A stretch of 64,000 nt of DNA from NCBI GenBank assembly GCA_050251195.1, contig JBFWNG010000018.1, forward strand, positions 1 to 64,000, read 5' to 3'. A model generated the notes under the pieces. The model was given only the letters and a program-made list of their open reading frames with translations, was not told where the DNA came from and did no database searches. Source of the DNA: JBFWNG01 sp050251195 (GTDB lineage Bacteria > Bdellovibrionota_B > Oligoflexia > Oligoflexales > Oligoflexaceae). Both the position numbers and the translations under genes were made by a program. Shown here in pieces: positions 34,777-44,485 of this stretch (within the stretch, counting starts at the first letter, position 1; the number at the start of each line of letters is the position of its first letter).

Positions 34777-35121
34777 TTAGAATCTTTTCTTGAAGCCGCC
34801 GCCACCGCCGCCGCCACCGCTGCGGAAACCACCGCCGCCTGGTCGACCGCCACCGCCGCCACCGCCGCCCGGTTTTCTCTCACGAGCTTCGTTAACAGTG
34901 ATGTTACGTCCATCTAGATTGTGGCCGTTGAATTTAGAGATAGCATCAGTTGCTTCCTCAGATGTCGACATCTCAACAAACCCGAATCCCTTGCTTCTTC
35001 CGGAATCATGATCCGTAATTATTTTTACGGAAGCTACGGTTCCTGCCTGGGCGAACAGGTCTTGCAGAGTGTTTTCCGTAGTCGAGTACGAAAGCCCACC
35101 GATGTACAATTTAGTCGTCAT
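34777..35121 (-). CDS. Glycine-rich RRM RNA-binding protein
   Basis: 114 residues. One RRM at 2-80 with RNP2 LYIGGL and RNP1 KGFGFVEM, followed by a Gly-rich tail (blocks of 5 to 8 Gly with Arg and Phe) ending KKRF. Such small proteins are often cold-induced RNA chaperones in cyanobacteria and delta-like groups. SD AAGGGG precedes the ATG. An 5-bp hairpin (CACCC/GGGTG at 35151-35165) lies in its leader. Confidence 0.92.
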   Translation of the reverse strand: MTTKLYIGGLSYSTTENTLQDLFAQAGTVASVKIITDHDSGRSKGFGFVEMSTSEEATDAISKFNGHNLDGRNITVNEARERKPGGGGGGGGRPGGGGFRSGGGGGGGGFKKRF

Positions 35122-35520
35122 TAGTTACCCCTTAAATATGAAAAAATACGCACCCGATTTGGGTGATAGTGAATAAAAGCGAGGTATTGAGTTTTTCGGA
35201 TTTATGTTTTTTTGGGTTGGAAACATGGAAAACTAAACGAATACCTTTAAAGAATTTCTGGGTAGCGACACTTCAGGCAGGGCCACATCTCATAATTATA
35301 ACCCAAAGGATTCCCGGGGGCAATTACTTTCTAATAATGGCGAGGTCGCTTTCTCCGCCCCGCCGTTTAATTGAGGTCTCAACGCCTCCAGGACAAGTGA
35401 CTAACCGTTGGTTTTTTTTAAAGTTTTTAGGGACCCGCAAAAAGGTTCAATTATTTTAAAGAAATCAATCTGGTCTACCGATAAAGCTTTTATCGAATCC
35501 CTTAGAGGTTGAGGTTTGCT
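35122..35520. other. Intergenic region between divergent RRM and VWA genes
   Basis: About 400 bp with no supported gene; the frames present have no SD and odd composition. It should hold the promoters of both divergent genes. The long leader of the RRM gene could carry cold-responsive structure, but I cannot show it. Confidence 0.5.
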
Positions 35521-36606
35521 ATGTCAAAGAGTCATCTCGCCAAAATGTTGCTTTTGGTTCTTGCGCTCGGCGCTTGTAGCCGTGGGGAAAAGTTCGCGGG
35601 CGGCAATAGCCTAAACGGGAGCACAGCCTCCGAGCCTGAAGATACCAATCAAGAAGGTACAATCGGAGGAGGCGACAGCCTTTCGACTGTGTTCAAGGTC
35701 GGGGGTGAAAAACTAGGTACAGACCTCCTATGGGTTATAGATAACTCCGGTTCGATGGCGCAAGAAATCCGCTTTGTCGAACAAAACTTCGCGAAATTCC
35801 TCGGCGCAATCAAAGCGGCAACAGACACAAAGGTCGGCTTTATATCATGCATCGACCCGCTTAACCCACTTTGCCTCAATCTTACCTCGTTAGGAGTTAC
35901 AGCGTCAGAGGTCACAATTCTCAATCAAGAAGTAGGAAGCACGAACGGTTTGGCGCTTACAGCGTCTTCGCTCTGCGCTCCTGAGACCACGGTTATATCG
36001 GCAGATCCAGCCGCGACTTCGGCGACCGTCTGCGGCGAACAGGCGTTATTGCCTGGATCTATATTTGGAGGCGGACGCGGCGGACGCGGGTTTAACGCCC
36101 CCGGAGTGGACGCAGTTAAGGGCAAGCTTGCGGATTTTTTTCGAGCCAATTCACGGCGAATTTTTGTCGTAGTCTCGGATGACGGCGTGCAAACTTTCCT
36201 TGGACCGCAATTCGAAAAAGTAACGGATGCCAAGTTTGGCAAGGGCGGGTACGAGTTGTTTGGCTTTGTCGGCAGACCAACAAGCGTACCTAGCGCAACA
36301 TGTACCGTGGCTGCTTTGAGCCCTGACTACGAAACGCTCGCAACCAACACAAATGGAAAGCTTTATGACATTTGCGCGGCGGATTGGTCGAAAAATTTCA
36401 CCGAGTTTTCGGACGGCATCGTTATGGGAGCCCTGCGAACTTATGAGATCAAAGAGGAGGGCGAACTTATTGTGCTCGACGTGCTTCACAACGGGGCAAA
36501 GATCGACTCCAAATTCTACACCGTAACCGGCAACAAAGTTGTGATTAGTAACGACTATAAACTTGATGTCGATGATTCAATCGAAGTCATCTACGAGGTA
36601 AAGTAG
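35521..36606 (+). CDS. Lipoprotein with von Willebrand A-like domain
   Basis: 361 residues from the ATG at 35521 (SD GAGG; a TTG at 35509 is less likely). Lipobox ALGAC (C19), Ser/Glu linker, then a VWA fold starting LLWVIDNSGSM (MIDAS DNSGS at 74-78). An insertion with several Cys and a Gly/Arg stretch (GGGRGGRGF) follows. The Thr/Asp MIDAS loops are less clear. The C-terminal 60 residues are beta-rich. It is likely a metal-dependent adhesion or scaffold protein on the outer membrane. Confidence 0.8.
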   Translation: MSKSHLAKMLLLVLALGACSRGEKFAGGNSLNGSTASEPEDTNQEGTIGGGDSLSTVFKVGGEKLGTDLLWVIDNSGSMAQEIRFVEQNFAKFLGAIKAATDTKVGFISCIDPLNPLCLNLTSLGVTASEVTILNQEVGSTNGLALTASSLCAPETTVISADPAATSATVCGEQALLPGSIFGGGRGGRGFNAPGVDAVKGKLADFFRANSRRIFVVVSDDGVQTFLGPQFEKVTDAKFGKGGYELFGFVGRPTSVPSATCTVAALSPDYETLATNTNGKLYDICAADWSKNFTEFSDGIVMGALRTYEIKEEGELIVLDVLHNGAKIDSKFYTVTGNKVVISNDYKLDVDDSIEVIYEVK

Positions 36607-36607
36607 A

Positions 36608-37831
36608 TCAAAAAAAGCTACTCGTTTCCTGTTGCATGACCCCGTTTCTAAACCTCGGAAAATCACCGTCGAGATGCTTTTGTGAAGCCAGCACAAAGTC
36701 TGGCTCAAACACTCTCGCCGTCCGAGCTTCTTCGAGCGTCCAAGGGCGAGATAACGCCGTACTCATTACCTTAAGGTATTCTGCCAAGCCGGCCGTGCCT
36801 TCGTCCGAAGAGCCAATCTTCCGCTTTAAACATTCGACTACAGGAGCCTCCACCGACTTGGCACATGATGAAATTACCGATGCGATAAACGGAAGAACCT
36901 TCTCGTTCAATACCTCGACGTCCTTGCTCCTGTTTTCAAGATAAACGTCGGCATTAAACTTGGGAACCTGATAGTTCAATTCCTTTTGAACGACTCGCGT
37001 CTCATTATCATCAACCATAAAAACCTGCTTCAGATTCGGATCGAAGATTCGCAAATCCTTACTAGCTTTTGATAAGCCACCGTCAAACTTAAGGTAGTTG
37101 CGCGTGAACAGACCGAGCATGTATCGCGACAACGGGCCGCTTTCCTGCCGCCACTTCTCTACCACGGCCCAGGCAGCCTTATCTTCTTTTGCTGTAAAAA
37201 TAATGAACCCCTTGAAGCCGGGGAGCGCCGAAACCTCTGTGAAAAACTCTTCCACGCCGGGTCTTACCATCACGGCACTTGGAGAGACGCTAAGGGTTGC
37301 CGAATCTAAAGAGTTGCCCGTTGCATCGTCAACCCAATTGGGAACCGTATCGGGAACGGAGGTTGCAAAAGTCATTACAGGACTTGAATTGGACTCCAGA
37401 CCTTTTTGGTACCACTGTGCGAGTACCGTCTCGTCAAGATCGAGCACAATAGCGAACTCGCCTTTTTCAAAACTAAGATCGCTCAGACCGCTCTCAAAGA
37501 TTTTACGATTTAGGACGTTGTCAACAGCGGTCTCAAAGGCTCCCTCCAGGTATTCCCCTTGTTCTATGAGCGAATAACTTTCGGACCGTGTTTCAAGCAA
37601 ATCCCTCATCTGGTTCTGAATTTCATGTGCCTGCAAACGCGTGATACCGAGATTCTGCATCGTCTTATCGATGTTGAGGTAGTATCCCCCAAATCCGGAG
37701 TCGGAATGCTCGGATATGTAATCTTTCGCTTGAGTATTGTTGGGTAGATTAACGACGACCGATTTTTGCTGGGTTTGGCAAGAAACCGCAAGATAAACCC
37801 ACAACGAAAAGAGAAAACGCGCTCCAGCCAT
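36608..37831 (-). CDS. Lipoprotein HAD phosphatase (FCP1/NIF or acid phosphatase-like)
   Basis: 407 residues. Lipobox LAVSC (C18). The helical N-domain is followed by HAD motif I VLDLDETVLAQW (D131, D133), MVRPGVEEFFTEV, motif II FIIFTAKED and motif III/IV FMVDDNETRVV. The RPG-x-EFF and FTA combination resembles FCP1/NIF-type CTD phosphatases as well as class IIIB acid phosphatases; the lipoprotein signal places it in the envelope. Substrate unknown. Convergent with the VWA gene with 1 nt between stops. Confidence 0.75.
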   Translation of the reverse strand: MAGARFLFSLWVYLAVSCQTQQKSVVVNLPNNTQAKDYISEHSDSGFGGYYLNIDKTMQNLGITRLQAHEIQNQMRDLLETRSESYSLIEQGEYLEGAFETAVDNVLNRKIFESGLSDLSFEKGEFAIVLDLDETVLAQWYQKGLESNSSPVMTFATSVPDTVPNWVDDATGNSLDSATLSVSPSAVMVRPGVEEFFTEVSALPGFKGFIIFTAKEDKAAWAVVEKWRQESGPLSRYMLGLFTRNYLKFDGGLSKASKDLRIFDPNLKQVFMVDDNETRVVQKELNYQVPKFNADVYLENRSKDVEVLNEKVLPFIASVISSCAKSVEAPVVECLKRKIGSSDEGTAGLAEYLKVMSTALSRPWTLEEARTARVFEPDFVLASQKHLDGDFPRFRNGVMQQETSSFF

Positions 37832-37917
37832 GGATCACCTCTTTTACTTTATTACTTATTCCAGAAGAGCTTCATTATACCTTTTTGGGTTTGCCTTAGC
37901 AATTCGCCATCTTCCTC

Positions 37918-40900
37918 ATGAAACTCCTAGCTCAACGAGAAAGAAAACCTAACGCATCAGCCCCTGTTGCACATTGTATTGGCCAAATTGACGTGCTATT
38001 TCTCCCGAGTGTGCGCAGGGCCAATGCACAGTTGAGTTCCGCCGGAGGTCTTATTTCTAACCGCAATCGCATGCAAAATATAATGTCAGCGCTAACCATG
38101 GTTATAGGCGTGTTGGCGTTTGGTTCGAGTCTTGGATTTCAATCGTTCGACATCCCAAACTCGCCTCTTCTCGCCATGGGACCAAGCGCTGCACTTGGTT
38201 TGTTCCTCTTAGGGCTTTCCCTGTACCTACTTTTCGCCAAACCAAATGTTTCCATGGGAAAACGAGCGTTGGGCATCGGAGCGGCGACATTCGTCGCTGG
38301 TTCCGGCATCATGGCAGTAATGCAAAGTTACTTACCTCTGAATTTCGGACCAATAGCAAACATTCCCTTCGTCATGGCCTTTTGTTTCGCTTGCTCCGGC
38401 ACAAGCTTGATTCTCCTGAATACGAATACAAGCTTCACCAAACTACTTGGACATTGGCTGAACATCCTTTCTTGGGTTACGGCTTATTTTATACTTCTTG
38501 GCCACTTGACGGACCTCTTTGTCGATAACGAGCAACTTAGGATCTCGCCCTTCGCCACGGTAGGACTATTTCTGGTAACGGTCGGAATTTTCTCGGCTAG
38601 ATCAGACGTCGGCTTGGGACGCATTATTGCAAGTCGTGGTTACGGAAGTTGCATTGCACGGCGGATACTCGCTGCAATCTTTGTCCTCTTCCCCCTGTTT
38701 GGCTGGGCTCAGCATGTTGCTGTCGGCCTAGGATATATCTCAAGAGATTTTGGTATTACATCTCTGATTTTCCTAAGAATTGTGATCTTCGTTCCTATTG
38801 TTTTAGGTATCGCAAGGTGGCTCAATAGCCTCCAAGACGAAATCGCCTCACGGGAGCAGATCTTTCGGCAGCTTATTGGCGGAGCGCAAGATTACGCAAT
38901 CATTCTTTTGGACGCCGCAGGTTGCATCCGCACATGGAATTACGGAGCCGAACGTCTCAGCGGATACTCGGAGAACGAAATTGTCGGCAAACCTATTTCG
39001 ATACTTTTTCCTCCAGATGAACGAAAGGATAACCAGCTCATCGCCGAAATTGCAGAAGCGCGTTCATGCGGGAAATTTGAAAAAGAAGCCCTCAGAGTTC
39101 GTAAAGACGGAAGCACATTCTGGGCTCAAATCTCCATAGCTCGACTGAACAATGAACGCGGCCATTTTATTGGATTCGCGAACATAACGCACGACATCAC
39201 CAAGCGAAAAGTTGCAGAGGATGAAGCACGAAGAAGTGAGGCAAAATTCCGAACACTTGCCGACTCTATCCCTCAAATGGCCTGGATCGCCGACAAATGC
39301 GGCAGCATAACCTGGTACAACCAAAGATGGTTTGAATATACAGGCACAAAACCGGGCGAAATGCTGGGTTGGAACTGGAAATGCTTGCAGCATCCCGATC
39401 ACATTCAGAGAACGATAACCAGCTTTGAGCATGCCCTGCGAACGGGCAATCCTTGGCAGGACACCTTTCCCCTCAAAGGTAGGACGGGTGAATGGCGATG
39501 GTTCTTGTCTCGCGCAAATCCTGTCCGGGATGAGAAGGGCAAAATAATCTCATGGTTCGGAACTAACACCGACATAACCGACGAAAGAGAAGCCCAGGCG
39601 GAAAAAGAGGAGCTCGTGAGAGAACTCGAAGCCAAAACGAGTTTATTGGAAACTATTTTCGAGCAAATGCCCACTGCGGTCATAGTCGGCGAGTCCCCAA
39701 CGGGACGCCTCATATACGCCAACAAGCAATTGGACAAACTCTGGCGTCATCCCGTCATTCCCACACAGACCATTCCCGACTATGCCAACTGGGTTGGGTT
39801 TCACGAGGACGGACGCCGATACGAGGAGTCCGAGTGGCCCCTGGCTCGCGCCATCGGCAAAGGGGAGGTGGTTGTAAACGAAGACGTCGAGATTTTACGT
39901 GGTGACAACAGCCAAGGAATTATACGACTAAACGCCGCGCCCGTTAAGAATGCCAAAGGCGAAATCATTGCGGGGGTAGTTATTTGCCAAGACGTTACCG
40001 ACGTTCAAAAAAGCCAAGCTGAACTTGTTCGCTCCAAGGAAGCCGCAGAGGCTGCAAACCAGGCTAAATCTGAGTTTTTAGCAAATATGAGCCACGAAAT
40101 CCGTACCCCTATGAATGCCGTTATTGGGTTTAGCGATCTGCTTCTTGAGGAAAATCTTTCCCGTCAAGAACAGACCGAATATGTACAACGAATACGCACG
40201 GCTGGAGCTCACTTGATTCGCCTCATCGACGATATTCTTGATCTGTCCAAGGTTGACGCGGGCTACTTGAAAATCGAGAAATTACGTTTCTCCGTTGTCG
40301 ACGTCATCAATGGAGTCTTTGACGCACTGCGTAGCGCTGCTGAAAGCAAGGGTTTGGATTTGAAACTCGTCTTTTCATCGCCGGTTCCGCAAGTGATCTA
40401 CACCGACACAGCACGCCTTCGTCAAATTCTCCTCAACGTTATTGGCAACGCAGTCAAGTTCACAGAACGAGGTCACGTGCATGTACGCTTAAAATTCCAT
40501 CAAAAGGATAAGCTAAGAAATGATGCTTGCCTTCTTATTGAAGTCGATGACTCAGGAATTGGAATACCTCCTGACGCGCAATCACGCCTCTTTCAACTTT
40601 TTGGTCAAGCCGACCCGTCGGTCACTCGAAAATACGGTGGAACGGGGCTTGGTCTCTTGCTCTCAAGAAAGCTTACGCACGCACTTGGAGGAGAACTTGA
40701 ATTGGTCAAAAGTGTACCAGGTGAAGGGTCGCTCTTCCGCCTCACTATTCCCACGGGTGACGTGTCCGACGTTGGTTTGATCGAACAACCGAATACTCTG
40801 CCTCAGTGTGTGAAAGTAGGGGACAAAGACAAAGAGCCACCACAGCTCACTGGCACAAAAATTCTCGTCGCGGAAGACGCGCCCGATAACGCCATGCTTA

Positions 40901-41256
40901 TGCGCATTTACTTGCGCACAGAAGGAGCCGAAGTTGACGTTGCCACAGACGGACTAGAAGCCGTGAGAATGGCGCTCAAGAAGGAATATGACGTTATCTT
41001 GATGGACCTGCAGATGCCAAATCTTGGCGGGCTTGAAGCCACGAGGCGTCTGCGCTCACAAAGTTACAGAAAGCCAATTCTTGCTCTCACAGCGCACGCT
41101 CTCAAAAATGAAGCCCTTCGTTCGTTGGAAGCGGGATGCGACGATCACCTCACAAAACCCGTGGATCGAAAACAGCTCGTCGACATCATAAAACGCTACC
41201 TTAAAACTGACGCCATCAAACTACCGCAAAGACCTACTTTAGACAAAGCTCAATAA
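37918..41256 (+). CDS. Hybrid sensor histidine kinase (membrane, three PAS, HisKA, HATPase, receiver)
   Basis: 1112 residues as drawn; the ATG at 38071 (residue 52) may be the true start, since membrane segments begin right after it. Residues 55-310 hold about seven to eight TM helices. Three PAS regions follow (about 315-440, 445-565, 575-690). The phosphoacceptor is H726 in NMSHEIRTPMNAV. The ATPase has the N box NVIGNAVKFTERG, DDSGIGI and GGTGLGLLLSRK. The C-terminal receiver has D1030 in LMDLQMPNLGG. A partner regulator is not adjacent, so output goes through the receiver or a separate phosphotransfer protein. Confidence 0.9.
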   Translation: MKLLAQRERKPNASAPVAHCIGQIDVLFLPSVRRANAQLSSAGGLISNRNRMQNIMSALTMVIGVLAFGSSLGFQSFDIPNSPLLAMGPSAALGLFLLGLSLYLLFAKPNVSMGKRALGIGAATFVAGSGIMAVMQSYLPLNFGPIANIPFVMAFCFACSGTSLILLNTNTSFTKLLGHWLNILSWVTAYFILLGHLTDLFVDNEQLRISPFATVGLFLVTVGIFSARSDVGLGRIIASRGYGSCIARRILAAIFVLFPLFGWAQHVAVGLGYISRDFGITSLIFLRIVIFVPIVLGIARWLNSLQDEIASREQIFRQLIGGAQDYAIILLDAAGCIRTWNYGAERLSGYSENEIVGKPISILFPPDERKDNQLIAEIAEARSCGKFEKEALRVRKDGSTFWAQISIARLNNERGHFIGFANITHDITKRKVAEDEARRSEAKFRTLADSIPQMAWIADKCGSITWYNQRWFEYTGTKPGEMLGWNWKCLQHPDHIQRTITSFEHALRTGNPWQDTFPLKGRTGEWRWFLSRANPVRDEKGKIISWFGTNTDITDEREAQAEKEELVRELEAKTSLLETIFEQMPTAVIVGESPTGRLIYANKQLDKLWRHPVIPTQTIPDYANWVGFHEDGRRYEESEWPLARAIGKGEVVVNEDVEILRGDNSQGIIRLNAAPVKNAKGEIIAGVVICQDVTDVQKSQAELVRSKEAAEAANQAKSEFLANMSHEIRTPMNAVIGFSDLLLEENLSRQEQTEYVQRIRTAGAHLIRLIDDILDLSKVDAGYLKIEKLRFSVVDVINGVFDALRSAAESKGLDLKLVFSSPVPQVIYTDTARLRQILLNVIGNAVKFTERGHVHVRLKFHQKDKLRNDACLLIEVDDSGIGIPPDAQSRLFQLFGQADPSVTRKYGGTGLGLLLSRKLTHALGGELELVKSVPGEGSLFRLTIPTGDVSDVGLIEQPNTLPQCVKVGDKDKEPPQLTGTKILVAEDAPDNAMLMRIYLRTEGAEVDVATDGLEAVRMALKKEYDVILMDLQMPNLGGLEATRRLRSQSYRKPILALTAHALKNEALRSLEAGCDDHLTKPVDRKQLVDIIKRYLKTDAIKLPQRPTLDKAQ

Positions 41257-41332
41257 TTCGAGAACAATCGTCGTTGACAAGGTGGCGAGGAGGCAGTAAG
41301 CACCGTTACCTGTTCCTTGTGCAAATTAGGTT

Positions 41333-41803
41333 ATGGATAAAAGCGGTTTACCAAAACAAGTTTTCCTATGTCTGGCGGTAGCTCTAACGCTTGCCGGAGG
41401 CGTTGCCACGGTTGCCAATTTTTACATGGGAATTGCGACAGGCGCGTACACTTTGATGGTTTCCGGACTGATCTTCCGACGCCGGCCAAAAATACACAGC
41501 AAATTTATGGCAACAGCCATAAGTCTCGACCTAGGGGTCCTGGTCACTTTAGAAATTCAACGACACGCCATTGACACCGCATTAAGCTTTTCTCTCAGCC
41601 CAATTCAGCAAATGCACGTCGCCACTTCATCCGTAGCGACGATATTGTATTTTCCGATCTTATTTTTGGGTTGGAAACAGCTTTATAGAAAGGCGACGGC
41701 GCGCGGTAGGTTGCTGCATATGCGCCTTGGCATAGCAGCATTTGTCTTTCGAACCTTCGGTTTCTTACTGATGTTTTCTTTACTTGGTCAAGAGACTGTT
41801 TAG
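41333..41803 (+). CDS. Four-helix membrane protein with spaced histidines
   Basis: 156 residues, four hydrophobic segments. Histidines lie at helix borders (RPKIHSKFMATAISLDLG, IQRHAIDTA, QQMHVATSSVATIL, LLHMRLGIAAF), a pattern seen in DUF420-like and cytochrome-like heme membrane proteins. Heme binding is an inference. A hairpin terminator follows. It is in the same direction as the kinase, 76 nt apart. Confidence 0.6.
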   Translation: MDKSGLPKQVFLCLAVALTLAGGVATVANFYMGIATGAYTLMVSGLIFRRRPKIHSKFMATAISLDLGVLVTLEIQRHAIDTALSFSLSPIQQMHVATSSVATILYFPILFLGWKQLYRKATARGRLLHMRLGIAAFVFRTFGFLLMFSLLGQETV

Positions 41804-41828
41804 CTCTAGTTGACCGAAACCGCACTCC

Positions 41829-41874
41829 AGGCCGCAGCTACGGCCTGTGATCTTTTTTCGCTGCGAAACGCAGC
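41829..41874 (+). terminator. Hairpin terminator and second hairpin
   Basis: AGGCCG (41829-41834) pairs with CGGCCT (41841-41846), followed by a T-run at 41853-41858. A second hairpin, GCTGCG-AAA-CGCAGC, spans 41860-41874. Confidence 0.65.
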
Positions 41875-41947
41875 ATATTGTTTCCCCCGAGTGGGTTCGA
41901 TTGTTAGTCCTTACATTGTAGCTTAGAGTTCTGATAGTATCAAAACC

Positions 41948-43366
41948 ATGAACAAAAAACGGATGACCATATCGTTGCTGAGCAGCCTGTTTGTCGAAAC
42001 GATAAACAAGCTATCCCCAATCCTCGTTTTGCACCTTGCACAGATGCGTCTCGGTACCGAACAGTTTGGTTATTCGCAATTTGCAATAACTATAATGGAA
42101 ACAGCAATCCCCTTCGTGATTTCCGGCTATTTGATAGTTGGCGCAAAAGAGGTGACAAGGCTAAAAGACGATCCGGACACATTGGGATCAATGTTAAGCA
42201 GCATGATGATCCTTCGTCTTGGACATGCTCTGATTACCTTCTTGGCTCTTGTAAGCATGTGCTTGATCCTGCCGCAATATCACTCCTATCTTTCCATAGT
42301 TTTAACTCTTAGCTTTATTTTGGTTGGGAGCGCCCTCGAAATGACTCATGTCTTGATAGCCCATCAAAAAGTACATTCCGTGAATCTTGCTTTGGGGGTA
42401 ACCAAGATCGCCAGCCTTTACTTGATATATAGATTTATCACCGACCCAGGCGACGCGAATCTGTATGCGATACTAGGCATGGCTACAAACGGAATTGTTT
42501 GTTTGGTGACGATATTCCTAGCGTTGAAGCTGGTAAAACTACGACTCCCTAAATTTGCCATAATGAGAGATCTCTTTATGAAGGGATCACAGTTTGCACT
42601 TATTTACATAGGATTGAATTTATTGGATCGCTATGACGTTTTCTTGGCGAAGAATTTTTTCGGAGCGATCGGAGCAGCGCACTATATGGGACCTGCACGA
42701 ATCAGTCAAAGTTTACATAGCATTGTAGCTGCCAGCGGCATCGTTTTTCTTTCCGAACTTATGAATGTGACCGACAAAGAAAGGTTTACGGCACACATTA
42801 AGGTCGCCCTTCTCGGGATCGGCTTCCTCGTTATCCCCGCATGTGCGGGAATTTGGTTTCTCGATAAATGGATTATGACTCTTATCTTCGGAGAAGATTA
42901 CGCTGGTGTCGCAAGATTGTTAAGCGTATTAGTTTTAGCGGCAGGCATGCAAAGCCTAATAACGATCTTTGGTTTTCAAGTTCTCACGCTCAAGGACGAA
43001 ACGAAAAAGTTCGCAGCATATCTCTTCGCGGGTATTCTGGTCGGAATCGTGTTCTCCTATGTCCTTGCTCCGAAGTACGCGTTATACGGAATTGGCATAG
43101 CCGCCGTTGCCGCTAAGATAACGTCTGCACTTTTGGTATCCAAGAAAGCGTGCTCCTACCTGAATGCCCTCCCATGGGCAAACCTCGGCAAGACCCTTTT
43201 TGCAGCCAGCGTGATGGCGGGCGTTCTCGCCTATTTCCAGCTGAGCAATCCGATTTCTATCGTTCTTGTTGCTACCTTAACCTATGGGGTGACATTTAGC
43301 ATCGTAGCCAAACGCGATCTCCTCTCCATTTGGAAAAAACTGCAGAGAGCGCGTCATGTTGAGTGA
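41948..43366 (+). CDS. Polysaccharide flippase (Wzx/MurJ-MATE superfamily)
   Basis: 472 residues with about 12 to 14 TM helices. Features of the PST/Wzx type are the opening FVETINKLSPILVLHLAQMRLG, the mid part FALIYIGLNLLDRYDVFLAKNFFG and the IWFLDKWIMTLIFGEDYAGVARLLSVLV segment. It moves lipid-linked sugar units across the inner membrane. The last four codons and the stop lie in a SEAKNL-type repeat, so the native C-terminus may be altered. It is next to an FkbM methyltransferase. Confidence 0.85.
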   Translation: MNKKRMTISLLSSLFVETINKLSPILVLHLAQMRLGTEQFGYSQFAITIMETAIPFVISGYLIVGAKEVTRLKDDPDTLGSMLSSMMILRLGHALITFLALVSMCLILPQYHSYLSIVLTLSFILVGSALEMTHVLIAHQKVHSVNLALGVTKIASLYLIYRFITDPGDANLYAILGMATNGIVCLVTIFLALKLVKLRLPKFAIMRDLFMKGSQFALIYIGLNLLDRYDVFLAKNFFGAIGAAHYMGPARISQSLHSIVAASGIVFLSELMNVTDKERFTAHIKVALLGIGFLVIPACAGIWFLDKWIMTLIFGEDYAGVARLLSVLVLAAGMQSLITIFGFQVLTLKDETKKFAAYLFAGILVGIVFSYVLAPKYALYGIGIAAVAAKITSALLVSKKACSYLNALPWANLGKTLFAASVMAGVLAYFQLSNPISIVLVATLTYGVTFSIVAKRDLLSIWKKLQRARHVE

Positions 43367-43379
43367 AGCGAAAAATTTC
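43352..43379. repeat. SEAKNL-type REP-like repeat, partial copy 2
   Basis: CGTCATGTTGAGTGAAGCG and the following AAAAAT match the reverse complement of 12791-12816 with two substitutions. The TGA inside it is the flippase stop codon. Confidence 0.65.
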
Positions 43380-43389
43380 GAGGATCGTC

Positions 43390-44295
43390 CTACTTCACAA
43401 GCAACAAATCCGTAGCAAACAGCTCTGCTTTCGAAAGACTCGCGGCATACTGCGCAATGTTGGCGGTTTCGCGCCTCTTTTCTCTTTCGTGGGTCAAATC
43501 ATAGAAATAGCGAAAATGCTTTTTGATGATGTCGAGAATTTTTTCATACCCGCCTGCATTGCGAAGCGCCCAAGGCCAAAACTCCATAACGACTGGGATA
43601 TTATGAGCAAGAACACTCTGTGCACCAGTAAGAACCTGGCCTTCATGTCCCTGCGTATCGATCCAAACCAAGGAAACGTCGGTTGGCTTAATGCCTTGTT
43701 TCGACAAATATCCATCCAGTGTAAGACATTTAATCTTCTGGGTTTCACCATTCCCGGTGCTGGCAGCGCCAGCAACTACTCTGTGATCGCCGCAATTCAC
43801 ACTGGACAAGACGATCTCACTCTCTCCCTCGCTATCCGAAAGCGCCACAGGCACAACCTCAGCTGCAGGGAGAAGATTATTCGCAAACAGATTAAGCTTC
43901 AACATGTCGATATTTGATTGCACAGGTTCAAAACAAAACGCCCTCTGAAACAATTTGCTGTGCAACGCGTAAATTGTCTGCGTGCCAATATTCGCGCCGA
44001 TATCGAAGAAGATTCCATTTTTTTTAAGATTATAGTTCTTCTGCAACAATGAAATGACGTATAAAAGGTCTTCCTTTTGGAAGCCGCCCATCGCAATCGT
44101 GTAGGGGGTCACGGCTTCGTCCCGCGTAAAAAGAAATGTCTTTTCACCGTTAACGTTGACCCCAACATACTGAACATCCGAGTTGATCTTGCGAAGAAGA
44201 AACAAAATGGCGCGCGAAAGCACGGCCTTGCGATAATGAACGTCACATGCAAAATCGACAAACCGATGAACTTTGGAAGCTAAGTATAAGAACAT
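43390..44295 (-). CDS. FkbM-family methyltransferase
   Basis: 301 residues. SAM motif I is FFDIGANIGTQTIYAL, followed by FEPVQSNIDMLKLNLFANN, then VPVALSDSEGESEIV and the FkbM signature DVSLVWIDTQGHEGQVLTGA. FkbM enzymes O-methylate sugars or small molecules; beside a flippase and O-antigen ligase-type genes, methylation of a surface glycan is likely. Convergent with the flippase. Confidence 0.88.
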   Translation of the reverse strand: MFLYLASKVHRFVDFACDVHYRKAVLSRAILFLLRKINSDVQYVGVNVNGEKTFLFTRDEAVTPYTIAMGGFQKEDLLYVISLLQKNYNLKKNGIFFDIGANIGTQTIYALHSKLFQRAFCFEPVQSNIDMLKLNLFANNLLPAAEVVPVALSDSEGESEIVLSSVNCGDHRVVAGAASTGNGETQKIKCLTLDGYLSKQGIKPTDVSLVWIDTQGHEGQVLTGAQSVLAHNIPVVMEFWPWALRNAGGYEKILDIIKKHFRYFYDLTHEREKRRETANIAQYAASLSKAELFATDLLLVK

Positions 44296-44485
44296 GTATT
44301 TTATATGCGCCTACGCTGAAAGAGAATATATTATCAGAAATCGTGAAAAAGGGCAGGACGGAAATACTGAATTTTGCTTGGAAGTATACACAAAGAATAC
44401 GGTAAGTATCTTGAAATACTAAATTTTCCACCCAAAATTCCGAAACGCATATCATGATGTAAAGGCACACCCTTCGGAGGCCAAC

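Noticed and set aside
34790..35011. Proline-rich plus-strand ORF opposite the RRM gene
   Set aside because: It is the antisense of the Gly-rich tail; the RRM motifs settle the coding strand.
35163..35459. 98-codon ORF between the RRM and VWA genes
   Set aside because: No SD, mixed composition, no recognisable motif; it lies where two divergent promoters are expected.
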